Of a DNA stretch of 53,801 nucleotides, positions 46,213-53,801 are shown piece after piece. Under the pieces are notes generated by a model, which was given only the letters and a program-made list of their open reading frames with translations, made no database searches and was not told the DNA's origin. A program made the position numbers and the translations under genes. Origin of the DNA: Bermanella sp. 47_1433_sub80_T6 (GTDB lineage Bacteria; Pseudomonadota; Gammaproteobacteria; Pseudomonadales; Oceanobacteraceae); the NCBI GenBank assembly GCA_002162985.1, contig MAAD01000139.1, positions 1-53,801 of the forward strand, given 5' to 3'. Position 1 is the first letter of the stretch. Each line of letters starts with the position of its first letter.

Positions 46213-49200
46213 TTACACTAGGCTATCCAGCAAACTGCCTGCATCCTGCTTTTGCTTATCGGTGCCCTCTTCCAGCACTTCTTGCAAAATTTCTTTGGCA
46301 CCGTCTTTATCATCCATATCTATGTAGGCACGTGCCAGATCCAGCTTGGTTTCGCTTTCATCTGTGCCACTTAGGAAATCTAGGTCGGCATCCAAATCAG
46401 ATAGGTCTAATTCGGCATCCTCGGCAACAGGTTCGCTGATTGGCTCACTGACTGTTTCAGCTGCATCAAATTCCAGCAATTCGGCATCCAACTCTTTAGA
46501 CAATTCATCTAAATTCAGCAGTGGGTCTTGATCAGTTTCAGACTGTTGCGCCAATTCGTCTAGACCTAGATCCATGTCTAAATCTAACGACACCTCATCT
46601 TCAATATCGTCTAGCTGGGTTACGTCTCCCAGATCTATTTCGGGGTTGTCATCCAATACCGGGAACTCATCGCCGTCCACGTCAAACGATAAATCTGCCG
46701 CCGCATCCAGATCTACATCGAGTGAATCCAGGTCAAGATCCAGCTCACCTAAATCATCACCGAGGGATTCTTGCGCCATCCCGTCAAGCTCTGTATCTAA
46801 TGTCAGATTCTCATCTAAATCTAAAGACACCTCACTGGACAAGTCGAGATCTATATCCAAATCGTTACTGTCTTCAAGTACGGGCAATTCGTCTGTATCT
46901 ACATCAAGCGATAACTCATTGTCAGACTCAAAACCTAAATCAATGTCCAGCGCTTCAGATGATAGCTCCATCGACTCATCATCGGCCAACGATAAGTCGA
47001 TATCATCAATAGTACCGGCAGAGCCATCCAGAGATTCAAGTTGATCACTATCAGTTACGTCATCATTTAGCTCGGGAATATCAAAATCCAGACTTGAATC
47101 CAAATCTTCAGCGGGCTGTTCTTCCACGCCCAGATCAAATTCAAGGTCATTTAATTCAGGCTCTTCATTGAAGTCCAAATCTGACATGGAAAGATCATCG
47201 CTAGATGATTCTTCTTCAATACCCAAATCCAGAGACACCTCATCTTCCAGATTGCTTTCAAATTCCAGAGTATTTTCATTGCCAGAATCGTTTAGCTCCA
47301 GGGTCTCAATTCCTTGGGATGGTTCATCATCCAAACCCAGACCATCAAGATCAAAGTTTAGGTCGCCATCGTCCAGATCAGAGGCACTGAATTCAAGGCC
47401 ATCTATATCGCCACTCTCACTGGAGATTTCCAAGTCCAATTCGGCGTCACTGTTAAAGTCATGTTCATCTTGAGCAACACCTGCCTCACTGGCCACATCA
47501 CGGAACTGACTGGCTTTTGCCTGATCATCTTCGGACCCTTGCGCCACCACATAGTCATAATGTTGTGCAATTGCCCCTTGATCGCCCATGGAGGACAATA
47601 CTTCCATGAGTTTTATGCGAACATCCATTCGTGTTGGCTGGCTTTCCAGTGTTTTTTCCAGCAGGGATCGAGCCTGATCAAAACGATCATAGGCAATGTA
47701 TATTTCAACTTCACCTAATACATCTGAGTTTTCGTTGTCTGCAGTGTCAAGCGCATCGGAAACACCTGAATCCGCCTCACCAAATTCATCCAGGCGAGTC
47801 ACCAAATCATCATCGGCTAAATCATCACCTGAGCCAATTTCCAGGTCGGAAAATTCATCGTCGAAATCATTTTCAATTTGACTATCCATCGCTTCCAACG
47901 GATCTAATCCGTCAAAACCAGAGATATCGCCTACCGACTCTTCGGCTAATTTTTCTTTTCTCTTGCGAGCAAAATTAACACCCAGCAGAGACAACAACAG
48001 CGCCCCTAACACCCCACCCAGAACCGGAGGGTTTTCCATAGCAAACTCAACCATATCAAATGGCTCGTCTTCTATCACTTCAGGTAATGGGGTGAACTTA
48101 GCTTTAGGCTTTTTAACAGCCTCAGGCTTGGCCTCTGCCAGCGCTGCTGCTTTTTCCTTGGCTACCTCAGTAGGCAGGCTATCTTTTTCTTCTGACTTAG
48201 CGAAGTTTAGATCCGCTTTGGATTTTGCTTGTTCACTGGCCTTGGCTGCGGCGGATAACTGATCCAACTCGGCCTGACGAGGATCCACTTTCTTGGCGTC
48301 GCCTGACTTAGCAAACCCCGCCTGCAATGCCACCATCTGCTCATCTTTAAGGCTGATGATGCGCTGCAGGGTTTTAATCTGTTCTTCCAGCAAGTCTAAA
48401 CGCGCCCCTAACTCAACATTAGCACGCGTGGACTTATCAAGGTCTTCCAGAGCAAGGGACAGTTCGTTATCCAGCTTGGACTGGTCTCCAGCCGTCTGCG
48501 CCATGACTTCACCACTGGCACTGCGCTGCGCATCGGCCGTGGCGGCACCACCGGCCAGCAATTTAAGCTCGGCCCCGGCTACCTCTTCATCACGTTCAAT
48601 GACCTGGGATTTGCGAGTTGCGTCCAATTGAGCTTTGCGCTGGGTTAAAAACTGGTTTTGAAACGCCACTTCAGAAACGGATTCATTAAAGCTGCGGTTA
48701 CGCATTTGCTCTTCATCTGGCAAACGCAGCACCTGGTTTTTCTTAAGTCTATTAATGTTGCCGCCAATAAACGCATCAGGGTTTAAATCCTGAATGGCCA
48801 GCATGGCCTGCTGGGGCGTAATATTGCGATTAGGGCGAGTGCGCAATGCCACTTCCCACAGGGTGTCATCGGCACGTACGGTATAAGTTTGAGGAGCCTG
48901 GGTTTCTTCAACAGCAAGAGGGGCACTTAAGGTGTCATCTTCAAGCTGTTCAGAGCTGTCTATTTCTGGCTCGAGGGTTTCGTCTTCCACGTCTGCAAGA
49001 TCAGAGATATCACTGTCTTCTACGAGCTCTTCTTCTGGCTCGTCAAGCATCTCGCTACTGTCATCAACCACGTCGGGGATATCGGCCAAATCATCTGCGC
49101 CTGTCATTCCCATACCAGGCAAGACAGTATCGGCAGATTCCATATCACTCTCAAACTCTTCTTCAAGTTCAGGAGCAGATACCGGCTCTGCCAGGTCTTC

Positions 49201-49599
49201 AGAAAATACAGGGGGATCTAGCAATAAAGTGTATTCGCGCAGCAAACGACCGTTGGGCCAATCTACCTGCACTAGAAAATTAAGAAATGGCTCCACCACC
49301 GGCTGGTTGGTGCTCAGCTTAATGAAAACATCGTCGCCGACTCGCTCTACTTCAAATTTAAGATTATTTAGAAAAAATACATGTTCGATGCCAGACTTTT
49401 GGAACTCATCCGCGGAGGCCAAATCAGGTTTAATTTCCCAATTTTCAAGCTCGCTGGCTTTGATAAGCTTAATATGCGCATTTAAGGGCTGGTTTAAAGC
49501 AGATTCCAATTCAATATCGCCCATGCCTAAAGCATGAACGTAGCTAGCACTAATCATCGCCCCAGAAGCGGCAATTGCAATCGCGAGTTTTCGCAACAT
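46213..49599 (-). CDS. fimV: FimV, polar hub / type IV pilus assembly protein
   Basis: An 1128-residue bitopic membrane protein that organises polar assembly, type IV pili and (in Pseudomonas) cAMP control. Layout: signal peptide (1-23), conserved N-terminal periplasmic domain (25-130), acidic linker, LysM (about 238-294, YTVRADDTLWEVALRTRP), coiled coil (about 385-425), membrane helix (about 524-544, LGGVLGALLLSLLGVNFA), a cytoplasmic TPR-like region (about 640-710), a very acidic Asp/Leu/Ser repeat region (about 720-1070) and a C-terminal TPR motif (about 1085-1128, LARAYIDMDDKDGAKEILQEV). AAGGA precedes the start. The acidic repeats produce several long serine-rich shadow ORFs on the other strand. 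Confidence 0.93.
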   Translation of the reverse strand: MLRKLAIAIAASGAMISASYVHALGMGDIELESALNQPLNAHIKLIKASELENWEIKPDLASADEFQKSGIEHVFFLNNLKFEVERVGDDVFIKLSTNQPVVEPFLNFLVQVDWPNGRLLREYTLLLDPPVFSEDLAEPVSAPELEEEFESDMESADTVLPGMGMTGADDLADIPDVVDDSSEMLDEPEEELVEDSDISDLADVEDETLEPEIDSSEQLEDDTLSAPLAVEETQAPQTYTVRADDTLWEVALRTRPNRNITPQQAMLAIQDLNPDAFIGGNINRLKKNQVLRLPDEEQMRNRSFNESVSEVAFQNQFLTQRKAQLDATRKSQVIERDEEVAGAELKLLAGGAATADAQRSASGEVMAQTAGDQSKLDNELSLALEDLDKSTRANVELGARLDLLEEQIKTLQRIISLKDEQMVALQAGFAKSGDAKKVDPRQAELDQLSAAAKASEQAKSKADLNFAKSEEKDSLPTEVAKEKAAALAEAKPEAVKKPKAKFTPLPEVIEDEPFDMVEFAMENPPVLGGVLGALLLSLLGVNFARKRKEKLAEESVGDISGFDGLDPLEAMDSQIENDFDDEFSDLEIGSGDDLADDDLVTRLDEFGEADSGVSDALDTADNENSDVLGEVEIYIAYDRFDQARSLLEKTLESQPTRMDVRIKLMEVLSSMGDQGAIAQHYDYVVAQGSEDDQAKASQFRDVASEAGVAQDEHDFNSDAELDLEISSESGDIDGLEFSASDLDDGDLNFDLDGLGLDDEPSQGIETLELNDSGNENTLEFESNLEDEVSLDLGIEEESSSDDLSMSDLDFNEEPELNDLEFDLGVEEQPAEDLDSSLDFDIPELNDDVTDSDQLESLDGSAGTIDDIDLSLADDESMELSSEALDIDLGFESDNELSLDVDTDELPVLEDSNDLDIDLDLSSEVSLDLDENLTLDTELDGMAQESLGDDLGELDLDLDSLDVDLDAAADLSFDVDGDEFPVLDDNPEIDLGDVTQLDDIEDEVSLDLDMDLGLDELAQQSETDQDPLLNLDELSKELDAELLEFDAAETVSEPISEPVAEDAELDLSDLDADLDFLSGTDESETKLDLARAYIDMDDKDGAKEILQEVLEEGTDKQKQDAGSLLDSLV

Positions 49600-49704
49600 A
49601 GCAATGTATCCTTAATCTTATATTTGCTTCACGGGCCAACGTGGGTGTAACGACCTAACCCTGTGTAAACACTTTCTTATATGAATGTGTCATTAATCGG
49701 CTAA

Positions 49705-49732
49705 GTATTAAGTAAAATCAAGGATTTATCAA
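49705..49732 (-). promoter_or_regulatory. Predicted fimV promoter
   Basis: Minus strand TTGATA, 16-base spacer, TAATAC, about 100 bases upstream of the fimV start. Confidence 0.42.
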
Positions 49733-49803
49733 TATTTATAAGGGCTGGAGGGGGTTTCGAATTGTTTTTTGCGGGTTAATCATAATTTCTTACTAAAAAG
49801 GCA

Positions 49804-49845
49804 AATAAATATCAGTGGAATCAAGGGATTACACCGATATTTATT
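49804..49845. terminator. Long AT-rich hairpin at the 3' end of asd
   Basis: Two 19-base arms (AATAAATATCAGTGGAATC and its near complement, 17 of 19 paired) around the loop AAGG, starting about 10 bases after the asd stop. On the minus strand TTGCCTTTTTAG follows, so it may work as the asd terminator despite the low GC of the stem. Confidence 0.55.
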
Positions 49846-49855
49846 GAGCTAATTG

Positions 49856-50989
49856 TTAGCTTGCCAGCAAGATTCTCAACATACGACGCAAAGGTTCGGC
49901 CGCGCCCCAAAGAAGTTGATCACCTACCGTAAAGGCAGAGATGTACTCAGGCCCCATATTCAATTTACGAATACGGCCCACGGGCACACTCAGTGTTCCG
50001 GTCACTTTGGCCGGTGTCAGTTCGTTGATGGTGTCCTCCTTGTTATCGGGAATCACCTTCACCCAGTCATTGGCAGCCGCCAAAATACTTTCGATTTCAG
50101 CAATGGGCAGATCTTTCTTGAGCTTAATGGTCATGGCCTGACTATGACAACGCATGGCCCCCACTCGCACACACAAGCCATCTATGGCCATAGGGCTTTC
50201 TTGAGTACCCAGTATTTTATTGGCCTCAACTTGCGCTTTCCATTCCTCACGGCTTTGACCAGACTCTAGCTGGGAGTCAATGTAGGGAATCAAACTGCCT
50301 GCCAAAGGCACACCAAACTGATCATTGGGGTAGTCATCACCACGAATAAACTCAGCTACATTTTTATCAATGTCCAATATGGCAGCCGCTGGGTCATCAA
50401 GTTTGTCCTTCACCTGCGCGTGTACCGCACCCATTTGCGAAATTAATTCACGCATGTGTTTGGCACCCGAACCCGATGCAGCCTGGTAGGTCATGGGTGA
50501 AATCCACTCCACCAGGTCTTTTTCAAACAAACCACCCAATGCCATCAACATAAGGCTGACGGTACAGTTACCACCCACATAGGTTTTAACACCGCTTTTT
50601 ATGCCGTCTTTGATGACATTCATGTTGACCGGATCGAGCACGATGATGGCACTGTCATCCATACGCAACGAAGACGCCGCGTCTATCCAGTAACCCTGCC
50701 AACCAGCATCACGCAATTTCTGATACACGGCCTTGGTATAGTCACCACCCTGACAAGAAATAATGGCATCCTGCTGCTTAAGAACATCGATATCTAATGC
50801 GTCTTGCAATAGACCTGCCTCAGCCTTTCCAAAAGCGGGAGCCGGCTGGCCTTTTTGCGAGGTGGTAAAAAAGGTAGGGTTAATGAGTTCAAAATCCCCT
50901 TCCTGCTCCATACGGTGCATCAGTACCGAGCCCACCATGCCACGCCACCCTACCAGGCCAACGTTCATGCTCTTTGTATTTTCACCCAT
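49856..50989 (-). CDS. asd: Aspartate-semialdehyde dehydrogenase
   Basis: Reduces aspartyl phosphate to the semialdehyde, supplying lysine, threonine, methionine and diaminopimelate. The ORF track starts inside leuB; ATG 50989 ([20 protein letters not shown]) has AGGAGG nine bases upstream, within the end of leuB, and gives 377 residues. NADP loop [13 protein letters not shown], active-site Cys in [10 protein letters not shown] and His in [14 protein letters not shown] are seen. This is the gammaproteobacterial Asd form. leuB-asd-fimV order matches Pseudomonas. Confidence 0.96.
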   Translation of the reverse strand: MGENTKSMNVGLVGWRGMVGSVLMHRMEQEGDFELINPTFFTTSQKGQPAPAFGKAEAGLLQDALDIDVLKQQDAIISCQGGDYTKAVYQKLRDAGWQGYWIDAASSLRMDDSAIIVLDPVNMNVIKDGIKSGVKTYVGGNCTVSLMLMALGGLFEKDLVEWISPMTYQAASGSGAKHMRELISQMGAVHAQVKDKLDDPAAAILDIDKNVAEFIRGDDYPNDQFGVPLAGSLIPYIDSQLESGQSREEWKAQVEANKILGTQESPMAIDGLCVRVGAMRCHSQAMTIKLKKDLPIAEIESILAAANDWVKVIPDNKEDTINELTPAKVTGTLSVPVGRIRKLNMGPEYISAFTVGDQLLWGAAEPLRRMLRILLAS

Positions 50990-50990
50990 G

Positions 50991-52079
50991 TTAAGAAGCC
51001 TCCTGTAAGGCAGCAACCACAGCTTCACCCATTTGTGATGTGGACACTTTTGTCATGCCATCACTAAAGATATCGCCGGTACGCAAACCCTTATCTAAAA
51101 CATCACTCACTGCTTTTTCGATGGCATCCGCGGCCACCACTTCATTCAAGCTGTAACGCAGCATCATGGCCACAGACAAGATTGTGGCCAGTGGATTAGC
51201 AATGCCCTGACCTGCGATATCCGGCGCACTGCCGTGACAGGGCTCGTACATGCCCTTGTTATTGGTATCTAACGATGCCGAAGGCAACATGCCAATGGAG
51301 CCCGTTAACATGGCGGCTGTATCAGACAAAATATCACCAAACATATTGCCGGTTACCACCACATCAAACTGCTTAGGAGCGCGTACCAGTTGCATGGCCG
51401 CGTTATCCACATACATGTGAGACAATTCCACATCAGGATAGTCTTTAGACACTTCCTCCATGATTTCACGCCACAACACAGTCACTTCCAGCACGTTAGC
51501 CTTGTCTATGCTGCACAGCTTTTTGCCACGCTTTTGCGCAGACTCAAAAGCCACTTTGGCAATGCGTCGAATTTCAGTTTCGTTATACACATAAGTGTTG
51601 TAACCCTCACGCTCGCCATTTTCCAGGGTGCGAATGCCACGAGGTTTACCAAAATAGATACCACCGGTTAACTCACGGACAATCAAAATATCCAAGCCCG
51701 ATACTACTTCAGGCTTTAAAGTAGAAGCATCCGCCAGCTGCGGGTACAAGATAGCTGGGCGGAAATTTGCAAACAACTCAAGACCGGAGCGCAAGCCCAG
51801 CAGGCCTTTCTCGGGGCGCATTTCTCTGTCTTCTAATGCATCCCACTTTGGGCCACCCACAGCGCCCAATAGAATAGCGTCGCAAGCACGGGCTTTTTCC
51901 ATAGTCACTTCTGGCAAGGGCGAACCAAACTCATCAAAAGCCGCGCCACCCACCAATGCATTATCCAGCGCCACATCCAGTTTGAATTTTTGCTTGGCCA
52001 CTTCGAGCACTTTTACGGCTTCGCTTACGATTTCGGGGCCGATACCATCACCGGGCAATACTAGAATTTTTTTAGTCAC
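50991..52079 (-). CDS. leuB: 3-isopropylmalate dehydrogenase
   Basis: Oxidative decarboxylation in leucine synthesis, NAD and Mg dependent. About 362 residues from GTG 52079 ([17 protein letters not shown]); the ORF track extends to a TTG five codons upstream. Seen are the NAD-selective front, the substrate arginines ([15 protein letters not shown]), [10 protein letters not shown], and the metal aspartates in [17 protein letters not shown]. The stop lies one base before the asd start, and the asd ribosome site lies inside leuB. Confidence 0.96.
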   Translation of the reverse strand: MTKKILVLPGDGIGPEIVSEAVKVLEVAKQKFKLDVALDNALVGGAAFDEFGSPLPEVTMEKARACDAILLGAVGGPKWDALEDREMRPEKGLLGLRSGLELFANFRPAILYPQLADASTLKPEVVSGLDILIVRELTGGIYFGKPRGIRTLENGEREGYNTYVYNETEIRRIAKVAFESAQKRGKKLCSIDKANVLEVTVLWREIMEEVSKDYPDVELSHMYVDNAAMQLVRAPKQFDVVVTGNMFGDILSDTAAMLTGSIGMLPSASLDTNNKGMYEPCHGSAPDIAGQGIANPLATILSVAMMLRYSLNEVVAADAIEKAVSDVLDKGLRTGDIFSDGMTKVSTSQMGEAVVAALQEAS

Positions 52080-52128
52080 GTTAAACACCAATTTTTATAA
52101 CAAATAATATTGTAAATTTATAATTCAA

Positions 52129-52770
52129 TTACGCGCGAAATAACCAGGGCGCTTGTGCACTACGCTTCTTTTCGTAGGCTTTAATTTGATCGCTGTCCTG
52201 CAAGGTTAAACCTATGTCATCCAAGCCATTCAACAGGCAGTGCTTACGGAAGGCATCCACTTCAAATGGAATCTCTTCGCCATCGCCCTTAATAATCTTT
52301 TGGCTCTCAAGATCAATGGTTAATTCCAGCCCTTCTTGGGCCGCCACATCCTTGAACAAACCATCAACAATGGCCTCATCCAATACGATAGGCAATAACG
52401 CATTTTTGAAGCAGTTATTATAAAATATATCGGCAAAACTGGGCGCAATCACCACCCGAAATCCAAAATCTTCCAACGCCCAGGGGGCGTGTTCACGAGA
52501 AGAACCACACCCAAAGTTATCACGGGCCAATAATACAGAAGCTTTATTATAAGGCTCGCGATTTAATATAAAGTCCGGATTCAACGGACGCCCTGAGTTG
52601 TCGGCATCCGGTTGACCCACATCGGTATAGCGCAACTCATCAAACAAATTAGGGCCAAAGCCACTGCGCTTAATGGATTTAAGAAACTGCTTGGGAATGA
52701 TCATATCGGTATCGATATTGGCTCGATCCATGGGAGCCACAATCCCTGAGTGTAAGGTAAATGCTCTCAT
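52129..52770 (-). CDS. leuD: 3-isopropylmalate dehydratase small subunit
   Basis: Small subunit that completes the LeuCD isomerase. The 213 residues have [23 protein letters not shown] and the substrate segment [19 protein letters not shown] 52770 shares one base with the leuC stop (TAATG), with GGAGGAG seven bases upstream, so the two subunits are coupled. Length is usual. Confidence 0.97.
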   Translation of the reverse strand: MRAFTLHSGIVAPMDRANIDTDMIIPKQFLKSIKRSGFGPNLFDELRYTDVGQPDADNSGRPLNPDFILNREPYNKASVLLARDNFGCGSSREHAPWALEDFGFRVVIAPSFADIFYNNCFKNALLPIVLDEAIVDGLFKDVAAQEGLELTIDLESQKIIKGDGEEIPFEVDAFRKHCLLNGLDDIGLTLQDSDQIKAYEKKRSAQAPWLFRA

Positions 52771-53801
52771 TATTTGGCTCCTCCGGTTAAATCATCCTGC
52801 AAGGTAAAGTGACGTACATCCACAAAGTGACCGGCTATGGCGGCTGCAGCTGCCATAGCCGGGCTTACCAAGTGAGTACGGCCGCCATAACCCTGTCGAC
52901 CTTCAAAGTTTCGGTTTGAAGTGGAGGCGCAATGCTCGCCATTGCCTAACTTATCGGCATTCATGGCCAAACACATGGAACAACCTGGCTCACGCCATTC
53001 AAAACCGGCTTCGGTAAAAATCGTATGCAAACCCTCCGACTCGGCCTGAGCCTTCACTAAACCGGATCCAGGCACAACCAAGGCTTGAATTAGGCTGTCC
53101 GCTACCTTATTGCCCTTGGCAACGGCGGCTGCGGCACGTAAATCTTCGATGCGGCTATTGGTACACGAACCAATGAACACTCGATCCAATTGAATATCGG
53201 TAATGGCTTCGCCCCCATCAAAGCCCATGTATTTATGGGCACGTTCGATGGCTTCTTTTTGCTCAGCGCTGGTGGCGTCTTCCAACTTGGGCACAAAACC
53301 ATCGATGGTGGTCACCATTTCGGGGGACGTACCCCAAGTAACTTGAGGCAAGATATCGGCGGCATCAATCTCTACTACCTTATCGAACACGGCATCATCA
53401 TCTGATACCAAGTCCTGCCAGTTATTAACGGCGGCTGCCCACTGATCACTGCTTGGCGCAAACGGGCGCCCCTTCACATAGGTTTCAGTAATTTCATCGT
53501 ACGCTACCATGCCCACACGAGCGCCGGCTTCAATGGCCATGTTACACATGGTCATGCGACCTTCCATGCTCATGCTGCGAATGGCACTGCCGCCAAATTC
53601 CATAGCAAAACCATTACCGCCGGCCGTGCCTATGATGCCAATCACATGCAATACCACATCTTTACCGGTAATAAACTCACCCAACTGCCCATCAACCTTA
53701 ATCAACAGGTTTTTCATCTTGCGCTGAATCAAGCATTGAGTGGCCATCACATGCTCCACTTCAGACGTCCCAATACCATGGGCCAAGGCCGCAAATGCAC
53801 C
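52770..53801 (-). CDS. leuC: 3-isopropylmalate dehydratase large subunit, 5' truncated by window edge
   Basis: Catalytic 4Fe-4S subunit of isopropylmalate isomerase. The frame is open to the last base of the window ([18 protein letters not shown]), so the ORF track start at 53786 is internal. About 343 of roughly 470 residues are present. Cluster cysteines are visible in [17 protein letters not shown] and [10 protein letters not shown]. First known gene of leuCDB-asd in this window; the promoter lies outside. Confidence 0.96.
   Translation of the reverse strand, partial: GAFAALAHGIGTSEVEHVMATQCLIQRKMKNLLIKVDGQLGEFITGKDVVLHVIGIIGTAGGNGFAMEFGGSAIRSMSMEGRMTMCNMAIEAGARVGMVAYDEITETYVKGRPFAPSSDQWAAAVNNWQDLVSDDDAVFDKVVEIDAADILPQVTWGTSPEMVTTIDGFVPKLEDATSAEQKEAIERAHKYMGFDGGEAITDIQLDRVFIGSCTNSRIEDLRAAAAVAKGNKVADSLIQALVVPGSGLVKAQAESEGLHTIFTEAGFEWREPGCSMCLAMNADKLGNGEHCASTSNRNFEGRQGYGGRTHLVSPAMAAAAAIAGHFVDVRHFTLQDDLTGGAK

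Noticed and set aside
46521-49537. Long serine- and proline-rich ORFs on the plus strand (for example 48932-49537 and 46574-47044)
   Set aside because: They are antisense shadows of the Asp/Glu-rich fimV repeats; GAT/GAG codons read as Ser-type codons on the other strand. No ribosome sites or family features.

Overview
The window is ordinary chromosomal DNA of a gammaproteobacterium. It most resembles the Oceanospirillales/Pseudomonadales side of the class. Supporting signs are the hda-DUF2066-purM-purN block, divergent mrp/metG, a full rnf operon followed by nth, the fimV-truA-trpF...folC-dedD-cvpA-purF-metZ order known from Pseudomonas and relatives, direct-sulfhydrylation MetZ, and an encoded CCA on tRNA-Ser. 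There is no phage, insertion sequence, CRISPR or plasmid module. The genus is not resolved from the sequence.

Layout. 1-8.9 kb: wrbA (5' cut), DUF2069, a divergent pair of unknown small genes, hda, DUF2066, purMN, DUF3108, dcd and tmcA. 9-12.3 kb: mrp/apbC divergent from metG. 12.3-18.9 kb: a 529-bp intergenic region with a promoter and a folded leader, then rnfABCDGE-nth and gloA. 19.4-22.1 kb: folE2, an unusual two-domain PTPS/QueD-like protein, hisI and a small unknown gene. 22.3-26.1 kb: cobalamin methionine synthase encoded by two adjacent genes. 26.3-27.5 kb: DUF3301, tRNA-Ser(GGA) and a nitroreductase. 27.6-31.9 kb: a signalling cluster of membrane adenylate cyclase, thioredoxin-like protein and GAF-GAF-HD-GYP protein. 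31.9-37.0 kb: arsM and moxR-DUF58-tgpA. 37.2-53.8 kb, all on the minus strand: leuC(partial)-leuD-leuB-asd, fimV, then truA-trpF-trpB-trpA-folC-dedD-cvpA-purF-metZ.

The genes are mostly biosynthetic housekeeping: purines (purM, purN, purF), pteridine/folate (folE2, folC), methionine (metZ, split metH), leucine, tryptophan, histidine, and aspartate-semialdehyde. Added to these are Rnf electron transport, tRNA modification and charging, and cyclic-nucleotide signalling.

The points most worth a second look are: (a) the tandem PTPS protein, whose two halves appear to have lost complementary parts of the active site; (b) the rnfA leader, where the right arms of two hairpins recur, fused, over the rnfA Shine-Dalgarno; (c) the TAATG-coupled split of MetH; (d) the adenylate cyclase / thioredoxin-like / GAF-GAF-HD-GYP cluster with a large insertion in the HD-GYP domain; (e) the absence of accD from its usual place before folC. 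All of this was done by eye. Family assignments rest on recognised motifs, and promoters and hairpins are predictions.
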